DNA of 64,000 nt from Corythucha ciliata. Taxonomy: Eukaryota; Arthropoda; Insecta; Hemiptera; Tingidae. The notes under the pieces were generated by a model. That model was given only the letters and a program-made list of their open reading frames with translations. It made no database searches and was not told the DNA's origin. Within the stretch, counting starts at the first letter, position 1, and each line of letters opens with the position of its first letter. The translations under genes were made by a program, and so were the position numbers. The stretch covers positions 52,247,253 to 52,311,252 of the forward strand of contig CM075939.1 in the NCBI GenBank assembly GCA_038030265.1, given 5' to 3'. Shown here in pieces: positions 9,973 through 22,200 of this stretch.

Positions 9973-10444
9973 TAACTTTTTGTTCATTTTCGCCGCCCAA
10001 TTCATCATACTTTTTGTCTGGTCTAAGAAACTGTATTTTAGACATGAATCGACGGTTTATTAAGTCGTGAACCGGTTTAATTCGAGTCCAAAGAGGCGAA
10101 ATAGTTCGATTCCACTAATTTGTGACCTCGACTTAACTTTTTGTATAAAATTCAGCTGAGGCTGAGGTCTTACAGCCTAAGAATTTGGCAGAGAGCACCA
10201 AACCACCTCGAGTGCGGCGTATTACTGAGCGTCAAATTCTCTATTTAAAAACGTTTGATTTCGCTAAATTTTATACAAAAAGTTAAGTTGGATTCTTAAA
10301 ATTTTGGAGTCACATTTTTCCACCTTTGTGGGCATTAGTTAAGCCGGCTAAACATCAATAAACCAACACCCATCCGTGAAACAAGTTTTCCTGCTTTAGA
10401 CAAAAACTTGGATGAATTGGGCGACGAAAATGAACAAAAAGTTA
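9973..10444. mobile_element. About 470-bp palindromic MITE
   Basis: The 33 bases at 9973-10005 (TAACTTTTTGTTCATTTTCG...) are inverted at 10412-10444 with one mismatch. Pairing continues inwards with decay, and a second inverted pair (TTAACTTTTTGTATAAAATT) sits around 10135-10160 and 10264-10290. The element is non-coding. The exact target duplication is unclear because complementarity fades at the outer edge. Confidence 0.75.
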
Positions 10445-10942
10445 AATTTTCATTTATATTACGAGTTTCCGGAAACAAATTCTCAATTAGACGTTTCCCT
10501 CTTCACTAATTTAATTTCTTTTAATTGTGCTTTATTATTTTCCTTATCGTGAGCCTAGTCGGTGCTGTATCAAGTAGACGTAGTGGCAGATTCATGAAAC
10601 TCCCTGGCTTATCCCTCAGCAATTACAATAGTAACTGACAAATTAATGGATTTTTAGCGTATAAAGACTCATGTTACGATTTAAAATTATCAGCGGCGTT
10701 CTATGGTATGATTCAGTGAGTTACTAATGGATCTAATTATGGTATTACGGGTTGTATCAATTCTTCTTGGGCTAATAAGGTCCGAGTTCAATAGGCTGCT
10801 TTTTTTCCACTTTTAATGCCATAAAATAATTGTATTTGGTTCAAATTATGCAAATTTACCGCTTATGCTGACTACATGACAGAAATTGATCAATTCTGCC
10901 CAAGCAGTCGAATAAGCGCCTCTGGAAGGATACTCTTTTCTC
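10445..10942. other. No gene seen
   Basis: AT-rich unique-looking sequence up to the left LTR. No coding or repeat signal was found. Confidence 0.4.
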
Positions 10943-11335
10943 TGTAACGCCCTAAAAAGGGCCCCCGGCGAGCTCAGGGACGAGCGGGAGAGAATGACCC
11001 GATAGCGTCAACAAATCCTTGAGGAAACGGCTTGTTATCTACGACACTTAGGGTTTTACAAACATGTCCTCGGGGGTTTAGTATAAAAACCCAGGGGGGA
11101 CAGAGTCGAGGGGACAGCTTAGAGTCAGGGATGCACATCCGTGCACGGGGGGGGGGGGGGGGGGGCGAAGCCTCGCGACCAGCCCTCGCGCCAGCTCGTG
11201 TACATGCTACCGCAGGCCGTCGGGCCTGGGGGAAAGGTGAGTCAGACTGTAAATAATAAATGTACATCACGGGGTAAAGGTACCTCTTTGTTACTCTTTG
11301 TCGACTCCCTGAACCCAGACCCATGCGGCGGTGCA
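10943..11335 (+). repeat. 5' LTR of the non-coding LTR element
   Basis: It carries a TATA box (TATAAAA, 11082-11088), a 19-base G-run (11147-11165), a strong splice-donor-like AAAGGTGAGT near 11234 and a polyadenylation signal AATAAA at 11255-11260. The order of promoter then poly(A) signal is that expected of an LTR. Confidence 0.88.
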
Positions 11336-12304
11336 TTGGTGGCAGCGGCGGTCCGTTGGTCCTGGTTTCGCCTCCCCCCCCCAACGGTTAGGGTGCATTG
11401 GTTTCGTTCCCCCCGGGAGGTCTGTTAGGTTTTTCATTGGTTGTTGGTTGGACCGAGCGGTCTGTCCACCTTTACGTTGTTTTTTGGGTTGCTTTGTCGT
11501 TTTTTTGTGGTTGCGATTTTTGTGTGTATCTAGACTAGGGTGAGTTGTGTTTACTTTGTTGTTTTTTTTCCTTGTTCGTTTTTATTTTTTTTTTTTGTAG
11601 GCATCCGCGTCACTCGACGTGATTCATTCATTCATTGAAACCCGACCCGTGTTGGAGTGGATTAATAAAATGTTCTCGTAGGAATTGTGCAGTTGACTGG
11701 TGGAAGTGTTTGAGTTGCGTAAAAATTCAATGGTTTGATTCGTGATTAGGGATTTAAGATGAAAAAGGTTGTAGGGTGTGACGCGTTGAATTTCGAGGAA
11801 TGTGTGTTTTTTTTTTTTTTTTTTTGGCTGGCGGTCATCAGGGTGCTGACGAATTGTTTTTTTTTCTCTCTTTCTTCAATTTTCTTTTCAAGGCTAAATC
11901 GTATTGTCATTTGTTGCGTTATTGGCGAACTAATTCCGGTGGATTACTTAAGGTGCATCAGCTTGGGTGTTTTGTTGTTTTTGATTTGTCGTAAATGAGA
12001 CGTTCGAAACGGTTGCGTTTAGCGTAGTCATGAGTTTGTAATGCGGGTCAACGGAATTTTCCTTTTGTTTTGTTTATTCCGTTGGTGTTGAAATTTGATC
12101 TCACTTCTCTTTCTCAGGCATTCTTTTTAAAGTACTGTTTTTGTTATCTCCACTTTTTATTCGGCAAACGGTTCAAGTTTAAATTTTATTTCCTTCGGAT
12201 GGACCTCCGTTTTACCGTGTGGGGTTTGTTGGGGACTATCGATCGAATTTCGCTGGCTCTTAGTTTTAAGGAAACAAGTGACCGTGTGTCATAGGGGCAA
12301 CGGC

Positions 12305-12425
12305 AGGACTAACCGGGCGGACGGATTCCGCGAACTTGATGGGAACGAGGGTGTTATAATGAGTTATTGGATTTAACGGCGGACGGATTCTGCGGAACTA
12401 GGTGGAAACGAGGAGGTTCTCACGA
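12305..12425. repeat. Internal tandem duplication in the LTR element
   Basis: Two diverged copies of a ~55-bp unit, recognisable by GGCGGACGGATTC followed by an AACNNGGTGGGAACGAGG-like stretch. Confidence 0.6.
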
Positions 12426-13596
12426 GTAATTTTTAGTTTTAAGTTTGGCCAGGGGGGTTTCTGTCGTGGTTTTTGGCTGGCACTACAGGGTTCGACTGGG
12501 TTTGAAGCCGGCGTGAAGTCTTGGCAGTTTTTCTTTTTTCGCAGTTGGTTTGATTACTAGTTGTTAGTTTTGCTTTTCTCTTATTGTTTTTGATGATGTC
12601 AGGTGAGAATTGCCGGAGAGGGGGGAGGAGCTTGAAATGTTCGGTTGTTCGTTGTGTTGTTGTTGTTCTGCAAGTTCTAATTCTTTTTGGGAGGAGAGAT
12701 CTTTTGTTTCTTCTGTTCCAGGAGGCGTTTGGTTGGTATTTGGGCGGGGTCACTGGTCTGCGTCCTCTACACATCAGGGGAGCGGCGTTGGTCTGTTATC
12801 ACGCATGGTGCGGCTCTTCTTGTTTGGCACGACGGTTTGGAGGAACGGCGGGCGTCGAAGGAGGTCCAGGGCGATTCTGAGCATTTGGGAAATGGTCTCC
12901 GTGTGATGGGGGGGGGAGCAGTGGTCCGTCGGCCCACGCACAGGAACGAATGATGCGACGCATATGCTCAAGAGGTCTTCAAGCCCTTCGGCACAATGGA
13001 TCGATTGGCGGCCCAGCTGGTTTTCTTCTTTTTTTCTCGATGATTTATTCGTCTTTATCTATTTGGCTGTTGTCAATGTTTCGTTGTTTTTGGTTTGTCC
13101 AGGCTCTCCTCCTCATGGTTTCGGTGGTTTGCGGTGCGTGGAACGTGGCTGGCAAAGGGCTGTGGCATTTGGTTTTCATTTTGGAGGGTACAGAACGGTG
13201 TTCAATAGCGAAAACGTAAGGGGCGAAATTGGGGAGTAAATAGAAATCGAAATTCCGAGGTGTTGTGGGACATAGCAGGATTCTCAGGGGTGAGGCGGCG
13301 TCGAGGGCCGTTCTTTTCAAGGAGGCAATCGGCCTCCTTGCTCGTCTTGGCGAGTACGACACCCCTCCCCTTTCGTTGGTTGGTGAAGAAGAACTTTTTT
13401 TGAGGCCGTCCTCTTGTGTAGGCCGTCGAGCAGCTGGACCTTGCCCTTTGTGCGTGCCTGAATGTGAACCCCACCAGAGAACGCCGGGAGTGGCGGGTGA
13501 GGGTTCCGGCCGGAGGAGAGGTGCCAAGCCGGACACACAAGGTGGAGCAGGCTGTTTGTGCGCTGGCGGGACGCAGCGCCGTGGAGGTGGGGGTGA

Positions 13597-13983
13597 TGTA
13601 ACGCCCTAAAAAGGGCCCCCGGCGAGCTCAGGGATGAGCGGGAGAGAATGACCCGATAGCGTCAACAAATCCTTGAGGAAACTGCTTGTTATCCACGACA
13701 CTTAGGGTTTTACAAACATGTCCTCGGGGGTTTAGTATAAAAACCCAGGGGGGACAGAGTCGAGGGGACAGCTTAGAGTCAGGGACGCACATCCGTGCAT
13801 GGGGGGGGGGGGGCGAAGCCTCGCGACCAGCTCTCGCGCCAGCTCGTGTACATGCTACCGCAGGCCATCGGGCCTGGGGGAAAGGTGAGTCAGACTGTAA
13901 ATAATAAATGTACATCAGGGGGTAAAGGTACCTCTTTGTTACTCTTTGTCGACTCCCTGAACCCAGACCCATGCGGCGGTGCA
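13597..13983 (+). repeat. 3' LTR of the non-coding LTR element
   Basis: It is nearly identical to 10943-11335. The main length difference is a 13-base G-run (13801-13813) instead of 19. The TATA box is at 13736-13742. Confidence 0.88.
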
Positions 13984-13987
13984 TCTC

Positions 13988-15940
13988 CAAAAATGTCCTC
14001 TTTTCCAAAAAATCTAGGGTGAAACTGCTAAAAGGGCTTCCTAGGCGGGGATGCTACACCACTGGAAATTAGCGTGACCCAACAATCATATAAAGTCTCT
14101 CAAAAAAATAAATAAATAAATAATTTTTGTGGTTTGACCGGACTTTGCGGCCATGCAATGCGGTCCTCGGCCCTTAAAACAGCCATTTAAAATGGCTCCT
14201 TTAAAGCGATCCTGTAAGAGGTCATTTAAAGTGGATTTTAAAGTAGCCGCCCAACAGTTTATAAAATCAGAGTGAGCCTGCGATGTTTGATGACTTGGAC
14301 TTCACGACTGTCGATTACGTGGCCGTCTTCCTTGAGACAATTCTTGTGGTCTTTGGAAAACGGGTGTGAAAGTGGCTCGAGTTACTAGAATCACGAGAAG
14401 AACGCCTTCAACGGCGGATATTCCTGATAGTGGAATATCTCGACTCTAGCACGGGTCAGCGAGATCCTTGGATCTTCAGGAGGCTGCCGATTATGAGGCC
14501 ACTATCACCTCACAAAAACATAATCCAATCAAAACTTCGTTTTTAATATAAATCTCTACATATATATTTTTTGCCTTTTTTTTGCTTTTTGTTAATTTTC
14601 CTTTGCTTTCATCAATAAACACATAAATGGAGTGTATTATATAATATCGGGACTACAGGTTAATTTTACAACATCAAATAACAGATTACAGACAACTTAA
14701 TTTCTTTCTTCTTGCATTTTTAGTTGTAGTTGTTGTTGTTGACGCTTTTGCGAGTGTTTTGTATGTGTAAAGTGAATGTGTGTCATGCTTGCCAACCAAC
14801 TTTTTTAAGAAGGAGTTTTTTTTTTATATTTTGAGTGCCAAATAAAGAGAACAAGTACTAGATAGTGTGGGCCCAAAGGAGGATAAGCACTCAAAATTTA
14901 TAATTTTGTGTTTTTTTTTTTGATAAAATAATCCTATTTCTTTATTAATAGTCTTAAGAATCTAATAGGAACTTTGGTTACTTTGATGTTTGTTGTGTTT
15001 CCATTTTTCTTGTATTTTGCGGCTTGTTTTATTGCAAGTAAACCGGATATTGTATTTCATATATTTTTTAAATTAAATAAAAACGATTTTTCCTGTTTTA
15101 TCCTATTTCTCTGTCATAAATTGTGTTTCTTTTCTTTATACAGGGTATGTACATCGGTATTATTCTTATATTCCACTTAATGAAAAAAGGAACAATTCAT
15201 ACAAGTAAAATAAGATAGACGACTTCCCAGAAGAAACCAATGTTTCAAGATTTGTCTGCTTTTTTGTTGCTTTTTTAGGATTTTGACTGCTATGGAATAT
15301 CACAAAATCGAAATATTTTCACCGAAAAATCTTTTTATCACAATAAATTTAGAATTTTGCCTCCCACAAAAATGCCCCCATTTTGAAAAAAAAAAACAAT
15401 TTTTTTCTTCGTTTTTTTTTTCTAATGAAGAAGTCTTTAAAATACCTCGGCACACTTCTGAACACTAAGGTCAAAAAATCATGAAAACAATTTTTTTTTT
15501 AAGTGTGAAGCTTTACACATAAGTATTAATTTTTATGTTAAATATACTAAAAATTAAGCAACAGAAATGTATAAAGAAATTAAATTCTATTCTATGTATA
15601 TAAAAAAATTATGTTTAGGTCCCTTATTATTTACATCTTCTAAAAAAGCGAATGTACACGTTATAAATCGATGTTGATTATTATTTATATACGTTATATA
15701 CACTGAAAATTCATGAAATTTGTCAAGCAACTTAATCCCCCTACCCTAGTGCGATGTTGGTAATGCTGATGGAAGGGAAAGTCAAATTATGGTCACACAT
15801 GAAATAATACGTAGGCGTGGTGGGGATAGTATTGGAGGGATGATTCGTAAAAATAAATATTGCACACTTTTCGATCAAATACAACTTTTTTACACTTAAT
15901 TTTTTTTTATGTACAAATGAGAGACGTCAAGTCTCTGTTC
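13988..15940. other. Flank and probable 3' untranslated region of the POU6 gene (minus strand)
   Basis: No coding signal. From about 14540 to 15900 the sequence is strongly AT-rich with T-runs, and on the minus strand it follows the POU6 stop codon. Several minus-strand AATAAA signals are possible, one near 14940, but the real cleavage site cannot be chosen. Confidence 0.4.
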
Positions 15941-16135
15941 TTAAATATTGAATTCAGCCCCGTTGACCCCACTAACCTGGGATTGATTCCAAAGGCTAAG
16001 ACGACCGTTGCTACCACCTCCTCCGCCCTCCTCGTCTTCATCATTGCCATCCAAAGGACGCTTGGTGCCTAGGACGGTAGCAGCAACGGCTGAAGCGACT
16101 GCCACGGCGGCGGCAGCGGCGCCGCCGGCGGTCAT
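15941..16135 (-). other. Open frame downstream of the POU6 stop, same frame
   Basis: This 64-codon ATG-initiated frame lies 3' of the POU6 stop (TAG, 16175-16177), in the same reading frame. It is separated from the stop by 13 codons that include a second stop (TGA, 16142-16144). The predicted peptide is alanine-rich at first (MTAGGAAAAAVAVASAV), then has a KRPLDG basic patch, an acidic run and a GGGGG run. It is more biased and protein-like than surrounding AT-rich DNA. It could be an alternative C-terminus reached by splicing or readthrough, a former coding end, or simply a GC-rich part of the 3' untranslated region. Confidence 0.3.
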
Positions 16136-16174
16136 CTCATCTCACGGATGCCACACCGACGGCGAGCCGGCTAG

Positions 16175-16299
16175 CTAGGTACACCCTTTTGACATCATTC
16201 GCACAGTGTTTTTGAGCGCCTGTCGTTTATTACAGAACCAAATTCGTATCACTTCACGCTCGTAGCCGAGCTGATGGGCTAGCGTCGTGATTTCAGTCC
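16175..16299 (-). CDS. pdm3/POU6F-like: POU6 exon 10: C-terminal homeodomain and stop
   Basis: Acceptor CTGGCACAG. It encodes TEITTLAHQLGYEREVIRIW, then FCNKRQALKNTVRMMSKGCT and TAG (16175-16177). The helix 3 motif WFCNKRQ is intact. The stop is followed by CTAG and then, 11 codons on, by TGA. Confidence 0.94.
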
Positions 16300-19200
16300 C
16301 TGTGCCAGCAAATAGAAACGACGCGATGAAAAATGGCCAGAGCGATTTTTTTTAAAAAAAAAAGCGTCCTTACCCGATGGATGAGTGTTCCTCTCGAAAT
16401 GAGCGTTTAACAGTTCAAGCGCTTGCGGCGTAAACGACGTTCGTCGTTTTCTTTTTTTCGACGGTTCCACTCCAATGAATTCAGTCAGGTGGTTTTGGCC
16501 ACTCTTATACCTGCTCGAAGGGGTCAAAAGAGACCTCGTTAGACATTTTTTGGCCTCCAAATACACAATAATAACTTTCAAATATTTCCAATACAGATCC
16601 CCGCCTCTCCCCCCCCCTCCATCCTGCTCCAACAGTGAAAAGAATCAGCAAAAATATTTACCTTTCTTCGGCCTCTTTCATCCACTGTTCAAGGACTGGT
16701 TTGATCTTCTGCGCACTTTTCGGAGTTATATCCAATTTTTCGAACCTGCGGGGGATATGATAATTTTCAATGGAAGAAGTACTGACCAAACCGAACAAAA
16801 TTACATGCAAAAATCAAAGCCTAAGCGCCCTGGCACTCCTGGATTTTTTTTATTGTTTGTAAGAAACATTCAAAAGAATTCACTAACAATTATTTTGTAT
16901 TTATAAAGCGCCAGAGCTCTTATAGTGGCTTTGCACAACAAAAACGTTAGTAAAAAATTGTTGGGCCTTTTACAATTAAAAAGGTGCGTTTTGCAATTAC
17001 CCTGTGCAGGTTAATAAAAACCTTATTAAAAATAAAAACATGTCAACGTACATCGATTGCTGCTGGGAAGCAAGTTGAGCGGCACAGTACATCTGAGTGG
17101 CCAGGGCACTGAGTTTGATGAAAAAAGAAAAAGAAAAAATGACGGGGCAGGGGGAAAATTTTGAATTAATAACTTAATTTATTCCTTTTTTTAAGTGTAC
17201 CAATGGATGGCTTGTTCTGGGTGGGGTTGGGGGTGATTTTAAGGTGTTTACCTGCAAATGGCCGACTGTGAATAAGCGGGCCCCTCTGTTATACTTAATG
17301 CTTGGCCAACTTGAGTCTGAGTCAAACCGAGTGATAGACGGCGGAGCTTGAAAGCTTTGGCAAACTCTTTGATTTCGTCCAAGTTAATACCATCGACCGT
17401 GTTTGAGCGACTTTCCGAAATCATTGGTTGATCTTATAGGGAAAACGATGAGTTTTTTAAATTTAGAATGATGATGTTTTGATTAATAAAAAGAATGTCT
17501 TACTGGATTCATCGATGAGATCCATTGAAGAAGGAGGACTCCGTGAATATTTACCAACTCCTCCACCAACACCAACACCGCCTAATCCCACAATGCCACC
17601 GCCTTCGCTCTTAATAACACTACTGGGGCCGTTGTTATTACTAGCCGTACTACCGCTAGAATTACTGCCACCTCCGCCACTTGTCGTTATAGTGAGGTCG
17701 CTATTCGACGCTGCCAGCCTCGATATGGTGTTCAACGGTGATGTGGACTGTTGCGGCGTCGACACGGCGGCATTTAACGGCATGGGTAGGGAGCCGTTGG
17801 TGGTGACCGGTGGTGGGAGGATGGTCGAGCCTGGGACACTGGGCCCACCGTTGATCGGTGGTGATTTCGAACAGTTTTGAACAGCCTGAGTCAATTGAAC
17901 GCAAATCTTAAGCGAATTAAATAATATATGGTGGTGGTGGTGGGGGGACTTACACTGTACGACGATAGACCCAAAGGCGACTTTTGGGACGGTGTCGTAT
18001 TCAACTGACTCTGGTGATTCATGAGTTGGTTTTGATGATGTTGTTGACTATGTTGCTGCGCAGACTGTTGCTGATGGAATGGGTTCAATAAGTGTTGTTG
18101 ATTCTGATGAGAATGACCGTTCATCAGGTGGGGCAATGGATTGGGTATCGTTGGTCCTAGACTTCCCGGACTAGGGCTAGTTCCTAAGAAAACAGAAAGA
18201 AACCTCCACCGTAATAATCATTCAAGAATTTTTTAATTATTAACAACAACAAAGTTAAGAATTCGTACCACTAGGATGAGCGAAATGATGAGCTAAATTC
18301 GCCAGAGTCGTCGTCATCACTTGACCGTTGTTCATAGGCATGTTGACCATTTGATTGTTGGTGACCGAGTTAATAGGAATTGTCAGTATAGTTTGGGTAG
18401 CAATACCTAAAGCACAAAAAACACCCTCGTATTTGCTCTTCACACCTACTCCAACACCATCATCCGCTTACCCTGTGAGGTCGGAATAAGAAGTTGAGCA
18501 CCTTGAATGCCTTGAATGATTTGACCGGAGGCGAGGATCAACTGAGGCATTGCCGCTGGCGCAGGCGGTGATACGACTTGTTGCGCCGACGACATTAAGT
18601 TCCCCGAGCTCAAGTTGTCTACAAACAAAACACGTGCAAATTATGCATTTTATCTTCCTTTTTTGAAAAAAAAAAAACATTTTACTATCGATCCCTCTTG
18701 ATGAACGCACACCGCCTTAAAAAACACGCGACGCCTCCGCAATTTTTCACCCGTCCCATAAATAATAAAATCCCTCGAGTATTCTTTTAATTAATGTCAT
18801 GCGAAACGTATAATCCAACTGTAATGACTGACAAAAAAAAAACACTCACTCGTAGCATTCAGACTCAAATTGAGCGGAGTATTAATTAGTTGATTATTGA
18901 TGATACCAGGCGTCGACGGTCCAGGTCCAGTCGGGGCTCCTTGAAGTCCACCCAAGCTTGCCAGTGAGCTTAGATTCAACAGCCCTGGAACAATAGAGAG
19001 AACATTGAAGAAAAAAACCGTCGATAGGAAAGGGGGTGGGGGTAATGAGCTCATCCTTCAATAAGATAATAAAATATGAAGCGCAGTCCAATAAGGGGGT
19101 AATCAAACAAAACAGTTCGGAAAAAAAGAAGAATAGGACACCCATAAATACTTTGTAAGACAGCCATTAATAATTTCCGACATTATGAAATGCAAATTAA

Positions 19201-22200
19201 ATGCAAAAATGAGATAATTAATAATGATATCATGTCCGTGTTATTTTACTTCCTCGATTTTTTTGTTGCACCGTAAATTAAATGCTGGACAATACTTACG
19301 GAGTAATAGGAGCCTATAGGTAAATTTTCTGAATAAATACTAATAAACGGGTTTCTAGAATGTGTACGTAAGGATTTCGTATCAATAAATACCCCAATCC
19401 ACAATTGAAACTCCAAAAATGCTACAAAAAGTTCACAATCGGCGGGTATTCAGCGTCAAAATATTTTTTAACATTTGAAACAAAGCTTCTTTCAGTGTTC
19501 ACCGCTAACAGGCACCTCATATTTCACACAGGGTCGTTCACAAAAACACCTGCAGACTTGGTAGATAAAAAAAACAAAAAAAAACTGTAAATCTACGGGA
19601 AAAACACCTTACTTTCCTTTAGTGGCGGCGGAAGTCCACCGCAGACCACCCAAGGCTTAAATATGGAAAAATGATGTTAAATTCTAGGTTCATGTTCGCA
19701 GATTTAGGCACGTGAAAAGGAGTTTTGGTATACGATTGAACAGTGACTTGGCTCCTTACGACGATTTTCAGCCCATCCGACTTGGAGGATAGAACGTTAC
19801 TGGTGTTCAGCAAACAGTGTGGCTAAATATTCGATCGAGCCCACGAAAGCGCAATTCTGACGGCTAAAACTGATAAAATTTGCGCCTTCTGGTAGCAAAT
19901 TCGCGGCTAAAATAGAGAAAATACGCTGATTCCCAAGTTTCTTTAGATCCTTAAGCAGAGAAAATTGAGAAGGCGCTCTAATGTGCCGATGTTGAGGCGA
20001 GTAGGCGGCAAAAAATTGGAAAAAAAGTGCTAATATTCGTGACTAAAACTGCAAAAAAGCCCTCATTCCTGGTTTCTCGATGCAACTTTCAGGCCATAAT
20101 TATTTAGGAAAAATCGCTTATTCTCGGTATAATAGTGGCAATTTTACGGCTAAAATGTACCAAAAACTCCCAAATGTGCTGTTTTTCGGCCAAGGCCGCG
20201 GCTAACATTGAGAAAAATCGCCTAATCCGCTGATGAAATTGAGTAAAAGCGCTAATTCGCAAATAACCTGTAGGAAAAACGTTAATTTGCGGATAAAAAT
20301 GAAAAAAAAAAAAAAGTCACTTATTCGCGGCTAAAATTGAGAAAACGCCAATCCATATCTTCTAAAGGATATTTAGAGGCTAAAACTAAGAAAAACTGCT
20401 AATCAATAACTAAATTGAAATGAAATGGCAAATGTGGGGCTAAAATGTAAAACAAACGCTTAACTCACGGCTATTATTGAAAAAATCACTAAATAGCGCG
20501 ACTAAAAGGAAAACTCTAAATTTCAGCTCAAAATGAGAAAAGGGGCTAGTTCGCGCCTAAAAATTGAGCAAAACACCAATTAATAGAAAAAATGGATAAA
20601 ATTCGCTAATTAAATGATAATTTTAATTTCAAATTCAGAAAAGTGCTAATTCCCTGCTGAAAATTGAGAAAAAGCGCTAATTCGCGGATAAAATGGACAA
20701 AAATCCCAATTTTATAATGTTCAAAATTGAAAATACGCCGATTTTCGGCTTCTGAATGCAACTTATTTGTGGCTAAAAGTGAGAAAAAGCACTAATACAG
20801 AGCAGATACTAAGGGGCCTCGTAGAGTTAAATACTCCCCGGGCCCAGATAGGCGTAGGTCCGCCAGTGGCATGTGAAATGTAAATACTTTCCCCTGTGAG
20901 CCAAAACGCCTATTCAACAAAACGCCCCCCTCACGCGGAGTTAGCCTTTCAAAACCCAAATTTGTGGGCTGATTAAAAAGTCATATTTTACGGGATTCAA
21001 GATAGCAATTTTACACGTTTGTGGCCTTCATAGAAGCGGGTTCGACACTAAGGGCATCCAATTTTGCTGTTTTTGCCAATTCGAAAACCAATTCCACCTT
21101 TATCTCCATAAAAACAAGCAACTCCGGTGGTTATATTTGGCTCTTTCAAAGCCCAAAGTTTGCAGATATGGCTGGTGAACCCGAATAGTCGGGGCCGGGC
21201 GCGGTCTTGAAGTAGCAACGGTGTTATGGAAATCCCGACTCAAGAATACCCCAATCATGATACGGAAAACTTGGATTCTAAACAAAAGGTGCCCATCCTT
21301 GATGTTTTGGAAGGTGCGAACAATAATTTTTAGCGCTGCTCCCCCAACTATCAGACCATTGGGGGAGCATTTCGCTGACCCTGAACACCACTTCCGCCGC
21401 CACTGCTTTCCTTTCCCTACGGGAGCATGGAAAAGTAAAACTGTAGGTCTGGCACACTACTAATTTGGCAGAAGTATTCCTGAAGCCGTTTCCCCACCAT
21501 AATCAAATTTTTGAGGTGGAAGAGAGACTTATTATTTCTGCCTTTTAGACAGTTATAATTAGCTTTCTAGGGTTCAAACTTGATAAATAATCAAAAATCG
21601 AGTTCATAGAACAAACTCGATTGAGCCACTCCCACCCTGGACTCTTTCTAACGTCTGTTCTATAAAATGAGCTTAGAGCGAATTCTGTTTGAACTCCCAA
21701 GATCATTTTATTAGTCCGCGCTAGCACTACCGATTCCATTGGTGTTGCGCTTGAATGTATTTAAGCGCACCTGGCGATTCGAGTTGGAAGGATGTGCGAA
21801 GATTAATTAGTTGAATAGTTTTAGCTTATATTGGGCTATGTGGTCTCTTTTGTGATAGATAGTAAACTTTGGGCATCAAATTTTGGAGTTTTTGCTTTAA
21901 AACAAACGTTTGTTGCATAGGGTGAGGTTGTATGGTAGGGGGCTTCAAGTTTTGCCGCCAACTTGTGAATTTTTATAGTCTAACTTCAGTCAAATTATTA
22001 AGTTTTTCCTTACAACAACCAACTAAGGTGGTCTGATTTTCCAGTTTCCTGCCCGAGCTGTCTCAGTTGACAGTTCAGCGGCGGCAGTTGCATCGAAAAC
22101 TGTCATCACCTGTGAGGAGGGGGGGGATAATGTGTATCTATATAAGCTTTAATTAGTTTTCAGTCGTTTTAGACGAGAATCTTTCAAAAATTAAGGCTAT

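Larger units (their letters stand above)
10943..13983 (+). mobile_element. LTR retroelement lacking recognisable gag or pol (LARD-like)
   Basis: Two direct LTRs of about 390 bp (10943-11335 and 13597-13983) begin TG and end CA. A 4-bp duplication, TCTC, flanks the element at 10939-10942 and 13984-13987. A TGG-initiated primer-binding-site candidate (TGGTGGCAGCGGCGG) starts at 11337 and a purine-rich tract (GGAGGTGGGGGTGA) ends at 13596. The 2.26-kb interior is G/T-rich and contains no protease, reverse transcriptase, RNase H or integrase motif in any frame, so the copy must depend on another element. The LTRs differ at about eight positions besides a G-run length difference, roughly 2%, which suggests a fairly recent insertion. 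Orientation is taken from the primer-site and purine-tract positions. Confidence 0.85.

Noticed and set aside
11032..11428. Overlapping short open frames across the 5' LTR
   Set aside because: They run through a G-run whose length varies between the LTRs, so the frame is not preserved. The features fit LTR regulatory DNA.
13045..13536. 163-codon minus-strand open frame inside the LTR element
   Set aside because: Antisense to the element, Pro/Arg/Ser-rich, overlapped by two other open frames, and without gag or pol similarity.
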